DNA from: Sorex araneus
Taxonomy: Eukaryota; Chordata; Mammalia; Eulipotyphla; Soricidae
Direction: 5' to 3'
Length of the DNA stretch: 64,000 nucleotides
Assembly: GCF_027595985.1 (NCBI RefSeq)
Contig: NC_073313.1
Span: 110,540,552 to 110,604,551 of the forward strand
Part shown: piece by piece, positions 34,683 through 46,000 of the stretch
How the letters are laid out: every line of letters starts with the position of its first letter
How positions within the stretch are numbered: position 1 is the stretch's first letter
Program-made: the position numbers and the translations under genes
Notes under the pieces: generated by a model
Told to the model about the DNA's origin: nothing
Seen by the model: the letters and a program-made list of their open reading frames with translations, nothing else
Databases searched by the model: none

Positions 34683-36169
34683 CAAATGGTGCTGGCACAA
34701 CTGGACAACCACATGCAAAAAAATGGGCTTAGAACTCGACCTGACACCATGCACAAAAGTCAGATCAAAATGGATTAAAGACCTCAACATCAGACCACAA
34801 ACCATAAGGTACATTGAAGACAAGGTCGGCAAAACCCTCTATGATATTGAAGATAAAGGTATCTTCAAAGATGGCACGGAACTAAACAATCTAGTAAAAA
34901 TAGAAATCAATAAATGGGACTACATTAAACTAAAAAGCTTCTGCACCACAAAAGATACAGTGACCAGAATACAAAGACTATCTACAGAATGGGAAAGGAT
35001 ATTTACACAATACCCATCAGATAAGGGGTTAATATCAATGGTATATAAAGCACTGGTTGAACTCTACAAGAAGAAAACATCCAACCCCATCAAAAAATGG
35101 GGCGAATAAATGAACAGAAACTTTACCAAGGAAGAGATATGAATGGCCAAAAGGCACATGAAAAAGTGCTCTACATCACTAATCGTCAGAGAGATGCAGA
35201 TCAAAACAACCATGAGATACCACCTCACACCACAGAGACTAGCACACATCCAAAAGAACAAAAGCAACCGCTGTTGGAGAGGATGTGGGGAGAAAGGGAC
35301 CCTTCTACACTGCTGATGGGAATGCCGGCTAGTTCAGCCCTTTTGGAAAACAGTATGGACGATTCTCAAAAAACTAGAGGTTGAGCTCCCATTTGACCCA
35401 GCAATACCACTGCTGGGAATATATCCCAGAAAAGCTAAAAAGTATAGTTGAAGTGACATATGCACTTATATGTTCACCGCAGCACTGTTTACAATAGCCA
35501 GAATCTGGAAAAAACCCGAGTGCCCTAGAACAGATGACTGGTTGAAGAAACTCTGGTACATCTATACAATGGAATACTATGCAGCTGGTAGAAAAAAGGA
35601 GGTCATGACGTTTGCATATAAGTGGATCAACATGGAAAGTATCATGCTAAGTGAAATGAGTCAGAAAGAGAGAGACAGACATAGAAAGATTGCACTCATC
35701 TGTGGAATATAGAATAATAGACTATGAGACTAACACCCAAGAATAGTAGAAATAAGTACCAGGAGATTGTTTCCATGGCTTGGAGGCTGGTCTCTCATTC
35801 TGGGTAACTCAGGGAAGGGACCACCAAGTAAAATGTGGTTGGAGGTCATGTGGGGGAAGGGTGATGCAGGCCGAATACAGACTAGAGACTGAACACAATG
35901 GCCACTCAACACCTTTATTGCAAACCACAACACCTAATCAGAGAGAGAGAACAAAAGGGAATTCCCTGCCATAGTGGCAGGGTGGGGCGGGGGGAGACGG
36001 GACTGGGGAGGGGGGGAGGGATGTTGGGTTTACGGGTGGTGGAGAATGGGCACTGGTGAAGGGATGGGTTATCGAACTTTGTATGGGGGAAACATGAGCA
36101 CAAAGATGTATGGATCTGTAACTGTACCCTCACGATGACTCTCTAATTAAAAATAAACTAATAAAAAAA
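34683..36169 (+). mobile_element. Innermost L1 (5'-truncated, young)
   Basis: ORF2 C-terminus (34723-35109: [20 protein letters not shown]; 35470-35712: [19 protein letters not shown]) with a stop near 35107 and later frame breaks, then a main-type 3'UTR and A-rich tail. A 17-bp TSD with one mismatch, agaaatgaaacaccact / agaaatgaagcaccact, is at 34666-34682 and 36170-36186. It is much closer to the full-length L1 than its host copies. Confidence 0.9.
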
Positions 36170-36315
36170 AGAAATGAAGCACCACTAACGAAGCGGGTGG
36201 AAGCAAAGATAAGTAAATGGGACTACATTAAACTCAGAAGCTTCTGCACCTCAGTGAGTAAGATATAAAGACAGACTACAGTTTGGGAAAATATATGTAC
36301 CAATACTCTTTTGCT

Positions 36316-36441
36316 CCGCGCAGCAGAGCCTGGCAAGCTACCCTCGCGTATTGGATATGCAAAACACAGTAACAATAAGTCTCTCAATCAGAGAAGTTAC
36401 TGGTGCCCAGTTCGAACAAATCGATGAGCAACAGGATGACT
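36316..36441 (+). mobile_element. 5'-truncated SOR SINE
   Basis: 'gcagagcctggcaagctacc' through 'atatgcaaaacacagtaaca' to 'atcgatgagcaacaggatga'. It splits the second-layer L1 text 'caatactc ... tttgctaaagggtta'. Confidence 0.82.
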
Positions 36442-37969
36442 TCTTTGCTAAAGGGTTAATATCCAAGATATATAAGTTACTGGTAGAACTTTACAAGAAA
36501 AAAAACACCCAGCCTCCTTCAAACAGTAGGGAGAGGAAATAAAATTTTAAAAAAAAGCACAAAGAAGAAATACAAATTGCCAAAAATCACATAAAAAATT
36601 GTCTACATCACTAACCATTAAGGGGATGTAAATCAAAACAACAGTAAGATGTCATCTTACACCACAGAGACGGACTGGGACACATTAAAAGGAACAAGAG
36701 CATCTAAGTCCTGGCACAGATGTGGGGAGACAGGGACTCTTCTTCACTGTTGATAAGAATGCCGACTGTCCAACCTTTCTGGAGAAAAATATGATCATTC
36801 TTCAAAAAGCTAGAAATTGAGCTTCCATATGAGCCATTAATACCACTTCTAGGTATATATCTCGAAGTCCCAGAAACATTGCAAAAATGTCATTTGCACT
36901 TCTATTTTTTTTTAATCGGAGCACTATTCACAATAACCAGAATCTGGAAACAACCCATGTACCTGAGAAGAGTCAGCTCATTAAAGAAACTATGGTACAA
37001 CTACACAATGAAATACTATGCAGCAGTTAGGAAAAATGAAGTTATGAAATCTGCTAATAAATGAATGGACATAGATAGTATCATGCTGGGTTTAATGACT
37101 CAGAAGGAGATCAAACAGACAGTTTGATTGCACTCATTTGTGGAATATAAAATACAGCATAATATGAGACTAATACCAAAGAAGAGTAGAAACAAGGGCA
37201 AGGAGATTAGTCTACAGTTGGAAGTGTGCCTCATGTGCTGGGGAAGAAGGCTATTGGATTAGACCAGGGCTCATTATGACAAAGATAGTTGGAAATGATC
37301 ACTCTGAATTGGAACTCCATGCTGAAAGTAGGTAAAAGAACAAACATGATAACCTCTCAGTATCTGCATTGTAGATCATAATGCCCTATCAAAGAGCGGG
37401 GGAGAGGGAGAGGAAGGGAGAGACGGAAAGTTCCTGCCATAGAGCCATAGAGGCAGGCTGGGGATGGGGGGTGGCAAGAGGTAAATTGGAGTCTTTGATG
37501 ATGGGAATGGACAATGGTGGAGGATGGGTGTTGAATCATTGTATGACTGAAACCTGATCAGGAACAGATTTATAACGATGTATCTCATGGTGACTCAAAT
37601 AAAAAAAATTAAAAAAAGAACTGGTAGTCAGTAGGAAACATACCACCTGAGGTAGGACAGAGAAGAGACAATGACTATAGTGCAGGAAAGATCAAAAGGG
37701 ATGAGGAGATGGTGCTGAAAGGTGGTGAAATGCTATGTATGAAATCCTACGCTCAACAGTACAGTAAACCACAATGCAAAAACACATATTTGAAAAACGT
37801 GCCTCTCACAGAGGCAGATAGGTGTGTGCGAGGCAAAAGACAGTCGGGAGGAAATGGTGGAGAGAAGTGATCCCTTTTGAAGGGATTGGTATTGAAAAAA
37901 TATATTCCTGTAACCCAAACATGACTAAATGTAATTTTACAGTGACTAATATTTTGTTTTAAATAGCTT

Positions 37970-38135
37970 GGTGACATCGAGATCATAATAGTTCAGTGTA
38001 TGATTAGCATGTGGGAGTCCAAATTATATCCTGTGCTCCACATATTTCCCCAATCACCACAGAAAGCAACCCCAAAGCAATGAACCTGGAGTAATCTCCA
38101 AGGACTGCCAGGTGTGGCCTCCACTATCACTTAGG
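37970..38135 (+). mobile_element. Old tRNA-derived SINE (weak)
   Basis: 'gggagtccaaattatatcc' resembles a B-box region. 'gactgccaggtgtggcctcc' matches the A-tailed SINE end. High divergence. Confidence 0.45.
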
Positions 38136-38454
38136 AGTAAAAAGGAGGATTTTGAAGCACTCCAACAATGTCATGGAGTGGTGCTGGAAAAGATCATGTT
38201 AAGTGAATTCTCAGAAGATAAATACAAAATTATCTCACTAATAGAGTAGGGAATTAAGAGAACGGGCAAAGAAATTAAAACAAGCCCTTGTGCTTACATT
38301 ACCAATATTATCATGAGAGATGATGAGTAGAGTATTAAAAAAGAGAAGTTCAACTAACTGTGGTAGAGTGATGTAAGAACTTGTTGGTTGTAGTGTGGTT
38401 GTGTATATATATATATATGCATATGCATACATACCTACATATACACACAAAGAG

Positions 38455-38590
38455 AGAGTGTGTGTTGGGTCATGATCCAGCTGTGCTTAGGGCTTACTCC
38501 TACTCTGCACTCAGGGATCATTCCTGGTGGGCTTTGGGTCCACATGGGGTGCTGGGGATCAAATCCTTGTCAGGCATATGCTACGGTAAT
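38455..38590 (-). mobile_element. A-tailed tRNA-derived SINE, partial
   Basis: 'cagctgtgcttagggcttac', 'gcactcagggatcattcctg' and 'ggtgctggggatcaaatcct' match the SINE body on the minus strand. A short TA-rich run lies just left, at about 38402-38420. Confidence 0.68.
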
Positions 38591-38599
38591 ATTTTGAAG

Positions 38600-39115
38600 A
38601 GGTGTGAAATTAACACTCCTAAACCTTAAACCTTATGCAGTTTGTATATGTACTGCAACATTTTTTTCAGTTAAATAAACTATTAATAATTTAATTTCAT
38701 CTTCAGTACACCAAACAAGTCTCCATACCACATTGTCAGTAAGATGCTCATGTCACAATATGTGTCACAATGATAAAATAAAAGACAACATCAGGGCTTT
38801 ATCCTGCTCAGATGTCACTTCTAATACATGCTTCTGAGACTATATATAACGTAATGGTTCGAACTAGCCAGCTGTGTACAAACCAAGCACCTAAACCCCT
38901 GTACTCTCTCTCTATCCCATGAGCATCTAATTGACAATTTAACTGTCCCTATATCCTACTTAAAAATTTCATTTGATCATGGAAACTGATCCTGTTAATT
39001 TTCTATGAACTTTGGATTTTTGGTGTGTGATTCAGTCATTTTCATAAGAGCCTTCCTTCCAGTTTATTTAAGTACCCTACTAATATTGGTGTGAGCTATT
39101 TCAGATATCAGTATA
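38600..39115. other. No recognised feature
   Basis: AT-rich sequence without a plausible gene, structured RNA or clear repeat. Confidence 0.4.
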
Positions 39116-39275
39116 TTAAAATTATTATTAAAAATTTTATATTAAGACACCAAAATTTAAAACTTATTCATGATTGAGTTTTGTGAATAAAATGTTCCAT
39201 AACTAATTACATCACCTGTGTCAACTTCACTACACCAATGTCCCTAGTTTCCCTCTGATCCCCCAACATCAAGAA
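39116..39275 (-). mobile_element. Old L1 3' end fragment
   Basis: 'attcatgattgagttttgtg', 'caacttcactacaccaatgt' and 'agtttccctctgatccccc' are reverse-complement L1 3' text. Similar wording occurs at 41600-41780. Confidence 0.55.
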
Positions 39276-39279
39276 CTTA

Positions 39280-41500
39280 ATATATTTTTTAATTTAAATC
39301 ATCTTGAGATACACAATTATAAAGCTGTTCCTGATTGTGTTTCAGTCATACAATGTTCCCAATCCCACCTTTCCACCAGTGTGCATTTCCCACCACCAAT
39401 GTTCCCAGTTTCCCTCCTGATACCCCATCCACGACCCACACCTGCCTCTATATGGGAGGCATCTTTCTTCTCTCTCTTTCTCTCCTTTTGACATTATGGT
39501 TAATAACACAAATACTGAGAGGCTGTCAAGTTTCTTCCTTCACCTAATTTTAGCGACCAATTATTATCCAGAGTGATCATTTCCAACTGTGTCTTAATGG
39601 TCCCTTCTCTATTACAACTACCTTCTCAACCCAGCACTTAAGGCAAGCTTCCAACCAGGACCGATCCTTTTGGCTCTTGTTCCTACTGTATTGTCATTGA
39701 GTATTATTGGATATTAATCTCATACAGTGTTTTTTAATATCCCACAAATTACTTCGATGATTATAGGTCTGTCCTCTCCTAACTCATTTCACTTATCATT
39801 GATACTATGCATGTCCATCCATTAATAAGCAATTTCCATTACTTCTTTTTTCCTGGTGGCTGCATAGTATTTCATTGTGTAGATATACCATAATTTCTTT
39901 ATCCAGTTGTCTGTTCTTAGGCATTCGATTTGTTTTCAGATTCTGACTATTGTGAGTAGTGCTGCATTGAAGATAGAGTTCAGATCTTTCTTCTGCAGTC
40001 TGTTTTTGAGCCCCCAGAGTATATTCCCAGAAGTGGTATAAGTGCTATTACCACTTATAAGTGGTATAAGTGCTGGGTCAAATTAAAGCTCAAATTCTAG
40101 TTTTTTTTTTGAGTAATGCCCATATTGCTTCCCAAAGAAGCCGGACCAGTTGGCATTCCTACCAACAATGGAGTCCTGTATCTGCACCAGCACTGGTTGT
40201 TCTTATTTTTTCTGATATATGCCAGTCTCTGGTGTGAGTTGATACCTTATTGTTGTTTTGATTTTCATCTCCCTGATGATTAGTGATGTAGAGCATTTTT
40301 TCATGTACCTTTTGACCATTTGTACTTTTTATTTGAAGGAGTTTCTGTTCATTTCTTCTCCCCATGGGACTGGATGTCTTTTTCTTGTAAAGTTCTACCA
40401 ATGCCTTATATATATTGCCTTATATATCTTTGATATTAAAACAAATGGGTATTGGGTAAGTAATTTTTCCCATTTTGTAGGCTCTTTTTATATCTTGTTC
40501 AAAATTTCCTTTGAGGTGCAGACACTTCTTAGTTTAATGCAGTTCCATTTGTTTCATTCCTTGCATTTGCTTAGTCAGTGGTGTTTTATCTTTGAAGAAG
40601 CCTTTAGCTTCAATATCATGGAGAGCTCTCCCTGTGTTTTCCCTAGTGTACCTTATGGACTCAGGTCTGATACAGAGGTTTTTTAACACATTTTGATCTG
40701 ACTTGTGTGTCTGACATTAGAAAGAGGTCTAAGTTCTCTTTTTTTTTGTATGTAGCTTCCCAGTTTTTCCAGCACCACTTGTTGAAGAGGCTTTGCTTGA
40801 TCCACTTCATATTTTTTACTCCTTTATCAAAGATTTAGTGATCACATATTTGACTCTGAATAGAATCATTTGTCACTTGTCATCCCCTTGATCTTCGATT
40901 TGTTTGACCGGGTGCCAGTAATGTCTCCATTGGTCCCTGTTGCGTGCTAGTGTAGCCCAATGGTATCTGCTCGCTCCAGGAACAAGAAGAGCCTCAAACC
41001 GTTCTTTTAGGGTTTTGATAAAGTAGTCTGACCATCTCGTATGTGGGCGGCTACATGGTCTTTTGACGTCCTGTGGAATCCAGTATCACATGAAGTATCA
41101 CATTTCACTCAAGTGAGAGAAGGAATCTGGAGTTCCGACCTCCTTCGATGACCAAGAATCAGGGACGCTGTCTCATTTGCCAAGGCAACAAAAATCAGAT
41201 GGGCTGGACATGTAATGTGATTTAGAGATGAGCGCTGGACTAGAGCTGTTACTGACTGGATTCCACGGAATGTGAATAGAATATTCAACTCTATTCTACT
41301 GATCTGTGGGTCTGTCTTTATTCTAATAGTATGCTGTTTTAATTATGACCACTTTGTAGTACAGTATGAAATTGGGGAAGGTTACACTTCCCATCTTCTT
41401 TTTCATAAGGAAACTAGTTTTATCTATTCATGGGGGAATGAACTTAGTAATATTTTGAGTGCTTTTCCAGTTTTGATGGAGAAAAATTAATTAATCATAC
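39280..41500 (-). mobile_element. L1 (3'UTR to ORF2), interrupted by an RTE insert
   Basis: The left end is an A-rich tail then the 3'UTR ('caatgttcccaatcccacct', 'accaccaatgttcccagttt'). The ORF2 C-terminus runs through 39800-40860 and resumes at 41283-41500 ('tactgatctgtgggtctgtc'). Frames are broken. A 14-bp perfect palindrome ccacttataagtgg occurs at 40052-40065 within a small local duplication. Confidence 0.75.
40867..41272 (-). mobile_element. RTE-clade LINE 3' fragment with 5' inversion
   Basis: 40867-41092 (minus strand) encodes a broken RTE-type C-terminus: RPHTRWSDYFIKTLKERF, then ASRYHWATLARNRDQWRHYW, then KQIEDQGDD. 41093-41272 (plus strand) encodes the segment just upstream: KIRWAGHVM, RDERWTRAVTDWIPRNV. 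The WAGH..RW...V..W.P and GRP.TRW-like order is characteristic of RTE-type reverse transcriptase ends. A 10-bp TSD tgaatagaat (40857-40866, 41273-41282) encloses both halves. The last about 60 bp equals the tail of SOR SINEs. The element ends without poly(A). Confidence 0.82.
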
Positions 41501-41504
41501 AGTT

Positions 41505-43870
41505 GTTCTATTTTTAGTGTGTTTTGAGATGTCTCCATACTGTTTTCTATAGAAGCCAAACCATGTGCATTCACAGCAACAGTGAATGAGAGGTTCTTTT
41601 TTGGGCTGTTTTGTTTTCATCCTTTTATTAAGGTTCAGTAATTTACAAAGTTAACCATAATTGAGTTTTAGGCATGCAATGTTCCAAAACCAATTCCACT
41701 ACTAGTTTCAACTTCCCTCCACCAATGTCCCCAGGTTTCCTTCCATCCCAGCATGTCTCCTTGGAAGGTACGGTTTTAAGTTTGGTTCTGATTAATATCT
41801 TATACTTTTCATGTTTTTGATTTTGTGGTTTGGACATACAGATAAATACTACCCACTATACCATATATGTACCCAAGGCCTTGACCTTTGCCTCCTATTA
41901 CTTTCCATCATCCTCTTTTTACTTTCCTCCCCGATTTCTTGTCTTCCTTTCCATCTTCTTCCTGTTCTCTAAAGAGCAAGGTGATGTAATTATCTCCTTT
42001 AATACCTTGCAATCCCTTGGCCAGTTATTCTATATACCACATATAAATGAGATCATTCTGTGTTTGTTCTTCTTCTCTGACTTACTGCACTTAACATGAT
42101 ATTCTTCAGTTCATACAAGTTGCAATGAATTGCTGGCATGATTTTACTGTTACATAGAGTTCGACAGTATTCCATTCTGTCTTTATAGCACACCTTCATA
42201 AATAATCTGCTCATCTGCTATTGGAAAGGTAGGTTGATTCCATATCCTAGCTATTATGCAAAGTTCTGCAATGAATACTTATGTGCATATGTGGTTTTGA
42301 ATGACTGTTTTATCCTCCATGGGGTGGAATTGCTAGGTCTTATGGCAGCTAAATTTGTTTCTGAGAAATCTCCATATTGTTTACCATAGGGCTTGTACTA
42401 GACAACATTCCCAGCAGCAGTGAATGAGCTTTCCTTTTCTACCACAACCCAAGTAACACAGATTTTTCCTTGTATTTTTATATGTGCCTTTCTCACTGAT
42501 TATGAAATATTTTATTGCTGTCTTGACTTGAATTTCCATGATAATAAGTTATGAAGAGCCCTATCTCTCTTCTTCAGAGAAATGTCTGTCCATTCCCTGT
42601 CCCCATGTATTGATAGGATCTTTGGATTTGTTGTTGATCTTTGTGAACAATGTATATGCTTTGGATGTCAATTCCTTTTCTGATGAGTTGGGTGCAAATA
42701 TTTTCACCCATTCAGTTGGGTGTCTAAGTTTTAGTTCAGGTTCCTTTAGCCATGCAAAAGTTCTTTAATTTAATGTTGTCCCATTTGTTTATTTTTTTAT
42801 TTTTTACCCTTGCCAATGATTGGACTGGAGCAATAGCATAGTGGGTAGGGCATTTGCCTTGCATGTGGCCAACCTGGGTTCAATTCCTTCGTCCATCTCG
42901 GAGAGCCTGGCAAGCTACCAAGAGTATCCAGCCTGCACTGCAGAGCCTGGCAAGCTCTCCATGGCATATTTGATATGCCAAAAACAGAAACAACAAGTCT
43001 CACAATGGAGATGTCACTGGTGCCTGCTTGAGCAAATCGAAGAACAATGGGACAACAGTGCTACAGTACAGTGCAGACAGTGCCAATGATTGTTTCATAT
43101 CATTGAAGACATCTTTGAGGTCCACATCTTGGAGTGTTCTGGCTATATTTATTAAAAATAGTTTATTGATTCTGATATTGTCTCAAGGTTTTTAATCCAC
43201 TTTAACATGACTTTTGTGTGAGTTGGTTTTAGCTTTAAGTTTTTACACACTGTTATCAAGTTTTCCCATCTCTATTTGTTAAAGATTATCTTTACTCCAT
43301 TTCCCAATACCTCTGTCAAAAATTTGTTGATATGGGATTTGGTCCTTTTGTACTCAATTTTAACCTACTGTTTTGATAATCGATCTTTATTGGAATACCA
43401 TGGTGTTTTGATCTCAATAGCCTTATTGCATAGTTTAAAATTAGGTAATAAGATGCCTTTCGCTTTTTTTTAATTTTCTGTATGGCTTTGACTATATGGA
43501 GTGTATTATGAGTCCATAAAAATTTATTATCTAGTGTTCTTAGCCATTAAATAATATCATCTTTTTGGGGATGGAAATTGTACTAAATCTATGTAAAAGT
43601 TTATCTAGGCTAGTCATTTTGACAGCATTTATTCTCCCAATACATGATCATGAAATTGTTTTCCCATTTACTACTATCTTCTTCACACCACATTCCCACA
43701 TTAACTGGTTTCTTCCTTTTTATTTTGGTAATTCTAATTGTTGTAAGGTTACAATTGTTGTTCTACTTTGCAAATACTCTATAATGAGTGATAATCAGCA
43801 CCTTTTAATATTCTTTGATATATATTTGTAGATATATAGTTCTTTGCATCAGTACCTGGTAAGTTCTCTT
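41505..43870 (-). mobile_element. Ancient L1 ORF2 fragments
   Basis: 'ccatactgttttctatagaa' (41535), 'acagtattccattctgtctt' (42164), 'ttgctaggtcttatggcagc' (42330) and 'ttttgacagcatttattctc' (43617) follow minus-strand ORF2 order. An old L1 3' end (about 41600-41780) and a SOR SINE (42823-43080) interrupt it. Confidence 0.65.
42823..43080 (+). mobile_element. Full-length SOR SINE
   Basis: Head with tagcatagtggg, B box ggttcaattcc, SOR body, 'atgccaaaaacagaaacaac' and a tail with 'cagtgctacagtacagtgca'. A perfect 12-bp TSD tgccaatgattg lies at 42811-42822 and 43081-43092. Confidence 0.92.
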
Positions 43871-43899
43871 CATTTCGATAAGGTTGTTTGGATTTTATT

Positions 43900-44360
43900 G
43901 CTAAATTTTGTGCGTACTTTATAGGTTATATATTAGACTTTTAATATATTTTATAAAATATTTTCTCCCATACAGTAGGTTTCCCATTTAAGTGTATTTT
44001 GTCAGAAGCTTTTTAGTTAAATATAGCCCAATTTGATTGTGTTTGCTCTTAATTTATTTCCCTATGAAATAAAATCATTAAGGAAACCTTTGATACACAG
44101 GTCACAAGTCAATATCATGGAGAGTTCTGCCTGTGTTTTCCCAGTATATTTTGTAGATACAGAGCTAGCACCAAGGTCTTTAATATGTTTTTAATTAACG
44201 TTTATGTATTGACTTTGATAGTAATCCAGTTTTATTTTTTGCCATGTGGCTAGTCGGTTATTCCAATGCCATTTGGTGAAGATGCATTTCTGCTTGAACT
44301 TTATGCTATTGGGTTTTTTTATAGTAATAATCTATTTGCTTATCACAGGGGCCCATTCAG
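43900..44360 (-). mobile_element. Ancient L1 ORF2 C-terminal fragment (second copy)
   Basis: 'gtcagaagctttttagttaa', 'caatatcatggagagttctg' and 'tccaatgccatttggtgaag' repeat a part of ORF2 already passed at 42.7-43.3 kb, so this is a separate L1. Confidence 0.6.
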
Positions 44361-45211
44361 GTCAACCTTCTGTAATCTTACGTGTGGCACCCTATTCAGT
44401 TTAGTTCTTGCTCCAAGATGAAAATTTGTAAAAGTAAAATTTTATGGCTAGGAATCTTTGTTTCCCCTTCCATTTCCCAGGGCCTATTTCCATGTTTTAA
44501 TCATCCCTTCACTTCCCCATTCCTTCTCTTTCAGAGTTTTATTCTTAAGCTTCTAAGTTTTTTGCATTACTCCTTTTTCCATGGTGATGCACTTCTCCAG
44601 AAGATGATGGCTTGATTATCTATTGACCTTTCACAATGGGCCTGATAAAGGATTCTGTATTTAGTTCTGTTTTTATACAGTTTTTATTCTGGTGCTGTAG
44701 GACTGTCCTCAGAGTAATGTCTATTCCATAATCTTGGGCTTGCCTCTTCTTTGTTTAATATTGTTAGGTTCTCAAATGTTGACTTAAGATATATTTATCT
44801 TTAATAATACCCTACATAATGCATTTTTTCTGTTAGGTGCTTAAGATATTTGAAAAAAATCTATTTTCCTGGTCTAAGTACTATATATACATGTACACAG
44901 TAATCAGTTTAAATAGTGCAATCATATATGCAATGAAATTAAATGTAAGTTCAAATTCCAGAACAAATATTTATCAGTAGTATAACCTTGGGTGAATCAC
45001 TCAATATTTTTTCTTTTAATAGTATTTATATCAGTGCCTACTTTATAATGTTTTGAAAGTAAAATGTGCTTAACACTTGCCTATGGTGAGTACTATATGA
45101 TTATGATGATGGAAGACGAACATCATTCTTAAGTAATAAGCACTTTCAACTTTAAATTTTAATTTTTCTTTGTTGGAATATTTCCCCTTTTCCAGCTGCC
45201 TTCTGGAGTTT
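44361..45211. other. No recognised feature
   Basis: AT-rich. A 77-codon frame (44382-44615) matches nothing I recognise. Confidence 0.4.
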
Positions 45212-45860
45212 TGTCACAGAAACCTTTTGTCACAGAAACCTAGCTGATCTTTGACCCGAAGTACTTAGGTGCTAGCCAGGCTTGACTTGACATTGTAGAT
45301 TCCAGGCTCTGGCCCAGCCTAGTCTTTGGGATGTAAATTTCAGGTGCTGTCTAGTTTGTAATTGACATGTAGATTTCTTGCTGCAGCCCAGCCCAGTATT
45401 TGGGCTGTAAATCTGAGTGCTTTCAGCCCAATGAAGGCTTTGGTTTTGGTTTTGTATCTTCTTTCCAGGGGGCCTAGATTAACGGCCTGCAGATACAAGA
45501 GAATTATGTTGCCTCAATGTTCTTCCTGTAAGATCTTTTGGTGCCTTTGGTGACGTCAATGTATTGCACCCTTTGGAAGGGCCATGATGAATAAAAGGGG
45601 TTCCGAGAGAAGGTGAGGGGGCGGAAAGGTGTAGAGAGGACGGAGAGTGTATAGAGGGAAGACTGGAATAAACTGCAAGTGAGACCAACCATCATGGCTC
45701 CGTTCCTTCCTTCGCCTGCCATATCATCGCCATCAACCTCCCGGGGGTGGGGGAAGCGGCTGGAGGCTACTGAACTCCGGTGGCGGGAGAGACAGCTGCT
45801 GCCCTAGGCCCTGTGCCTGGCTTGGTGAGGTGAGGCGTCCCTTCCCACGCCCACGCCCTT
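45212..45860 (+). mobile_element. Solo-LTR candidate (endogenous retrovirus type)
   Basis: The arrangement resembles a retroviral LTR. An upstream region has a 75-bp imperfect tandem duplication (about 45287-45347 and 45362-45421), a perfect CRE tgacgtca at 45551-45558, a TATA-like ataaaagg at 45591, and an AATAAA at 45667 about 75 bp downstream. A GC-rich stretch to about 45860 follows. No viral coding sequence is adjacent. The exact TG...CA ends and a 4-6 bp TSD are not resolved, so it could instead be another promoter-bearing repeat. Confidence 0.45.
45551..45598 (+). promoter_or_regulatory. CRE plus TATA-like core promoter
   Basis: Palindromic tgacgtca (CREB/ATF site) lies 40 bp upstream of ataaaagg, a spacing compatible with a polymerase II core promoter. 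Activity is inferred only. Confidence 0.5.
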
Positions 45861-45861
45861 T

Positions 45862-46000
45862 CTTTTTATTTTTATACATTTCTTAATATTTTTAAATTCA
45901 ATTACTGTGAGATACAAGTACAAAGCTTTCATGTTTGAATTTGTCATACAATGACCCACCCCTCCATCAGTGTAACACCAATCTCCCCAGTTATGCGTAC
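45862..46000 (-). mobile_element. Short L1 3' end
   Basis: 'attactgtgagatacaagta', 'aaagctttcatgtttgaatt', 'caatgacccacccctccatc' are the terminal L1 3'UTR on the minus strand. Confidence 0.75.

Larger units (their letters stand above)
34668..37616 (+). mobile_element. Second-layer L1 (5'-truncated), itself interrupted
   Basis: Its 5' end is at 34668-34682 and the rest at 36187-37616 (ORF2 C-terminus, 3'UTR with G-rich block, A-rich tail). A perfect 15-bp TSD agaactggtagtcag lies at 34653-34667 and 37617-37631. The remnant at 36879-37064 reads KKLWYNYTMKYYAAVRKNEV. It holds a SOR fragment and the youngest L1. Confidence 0.85.
31700..37965 (+). mobile_element. Outer-layer L1 (ORF2 to 3'UTR), split at 34652
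   Basis: ORF2 runs from the endonuclease region (about 31900-32240) through RT (for example 'cttgcagatgatataatact' at 33812) to 34652. The 3'UTR resumes at 37632-37965. Many frameshifts and stops. It contains a minisatellite (32557-32657) and AT-rich expansions at 33670-33735. Two younger L1s lie inside it. Confidence 0.72.
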
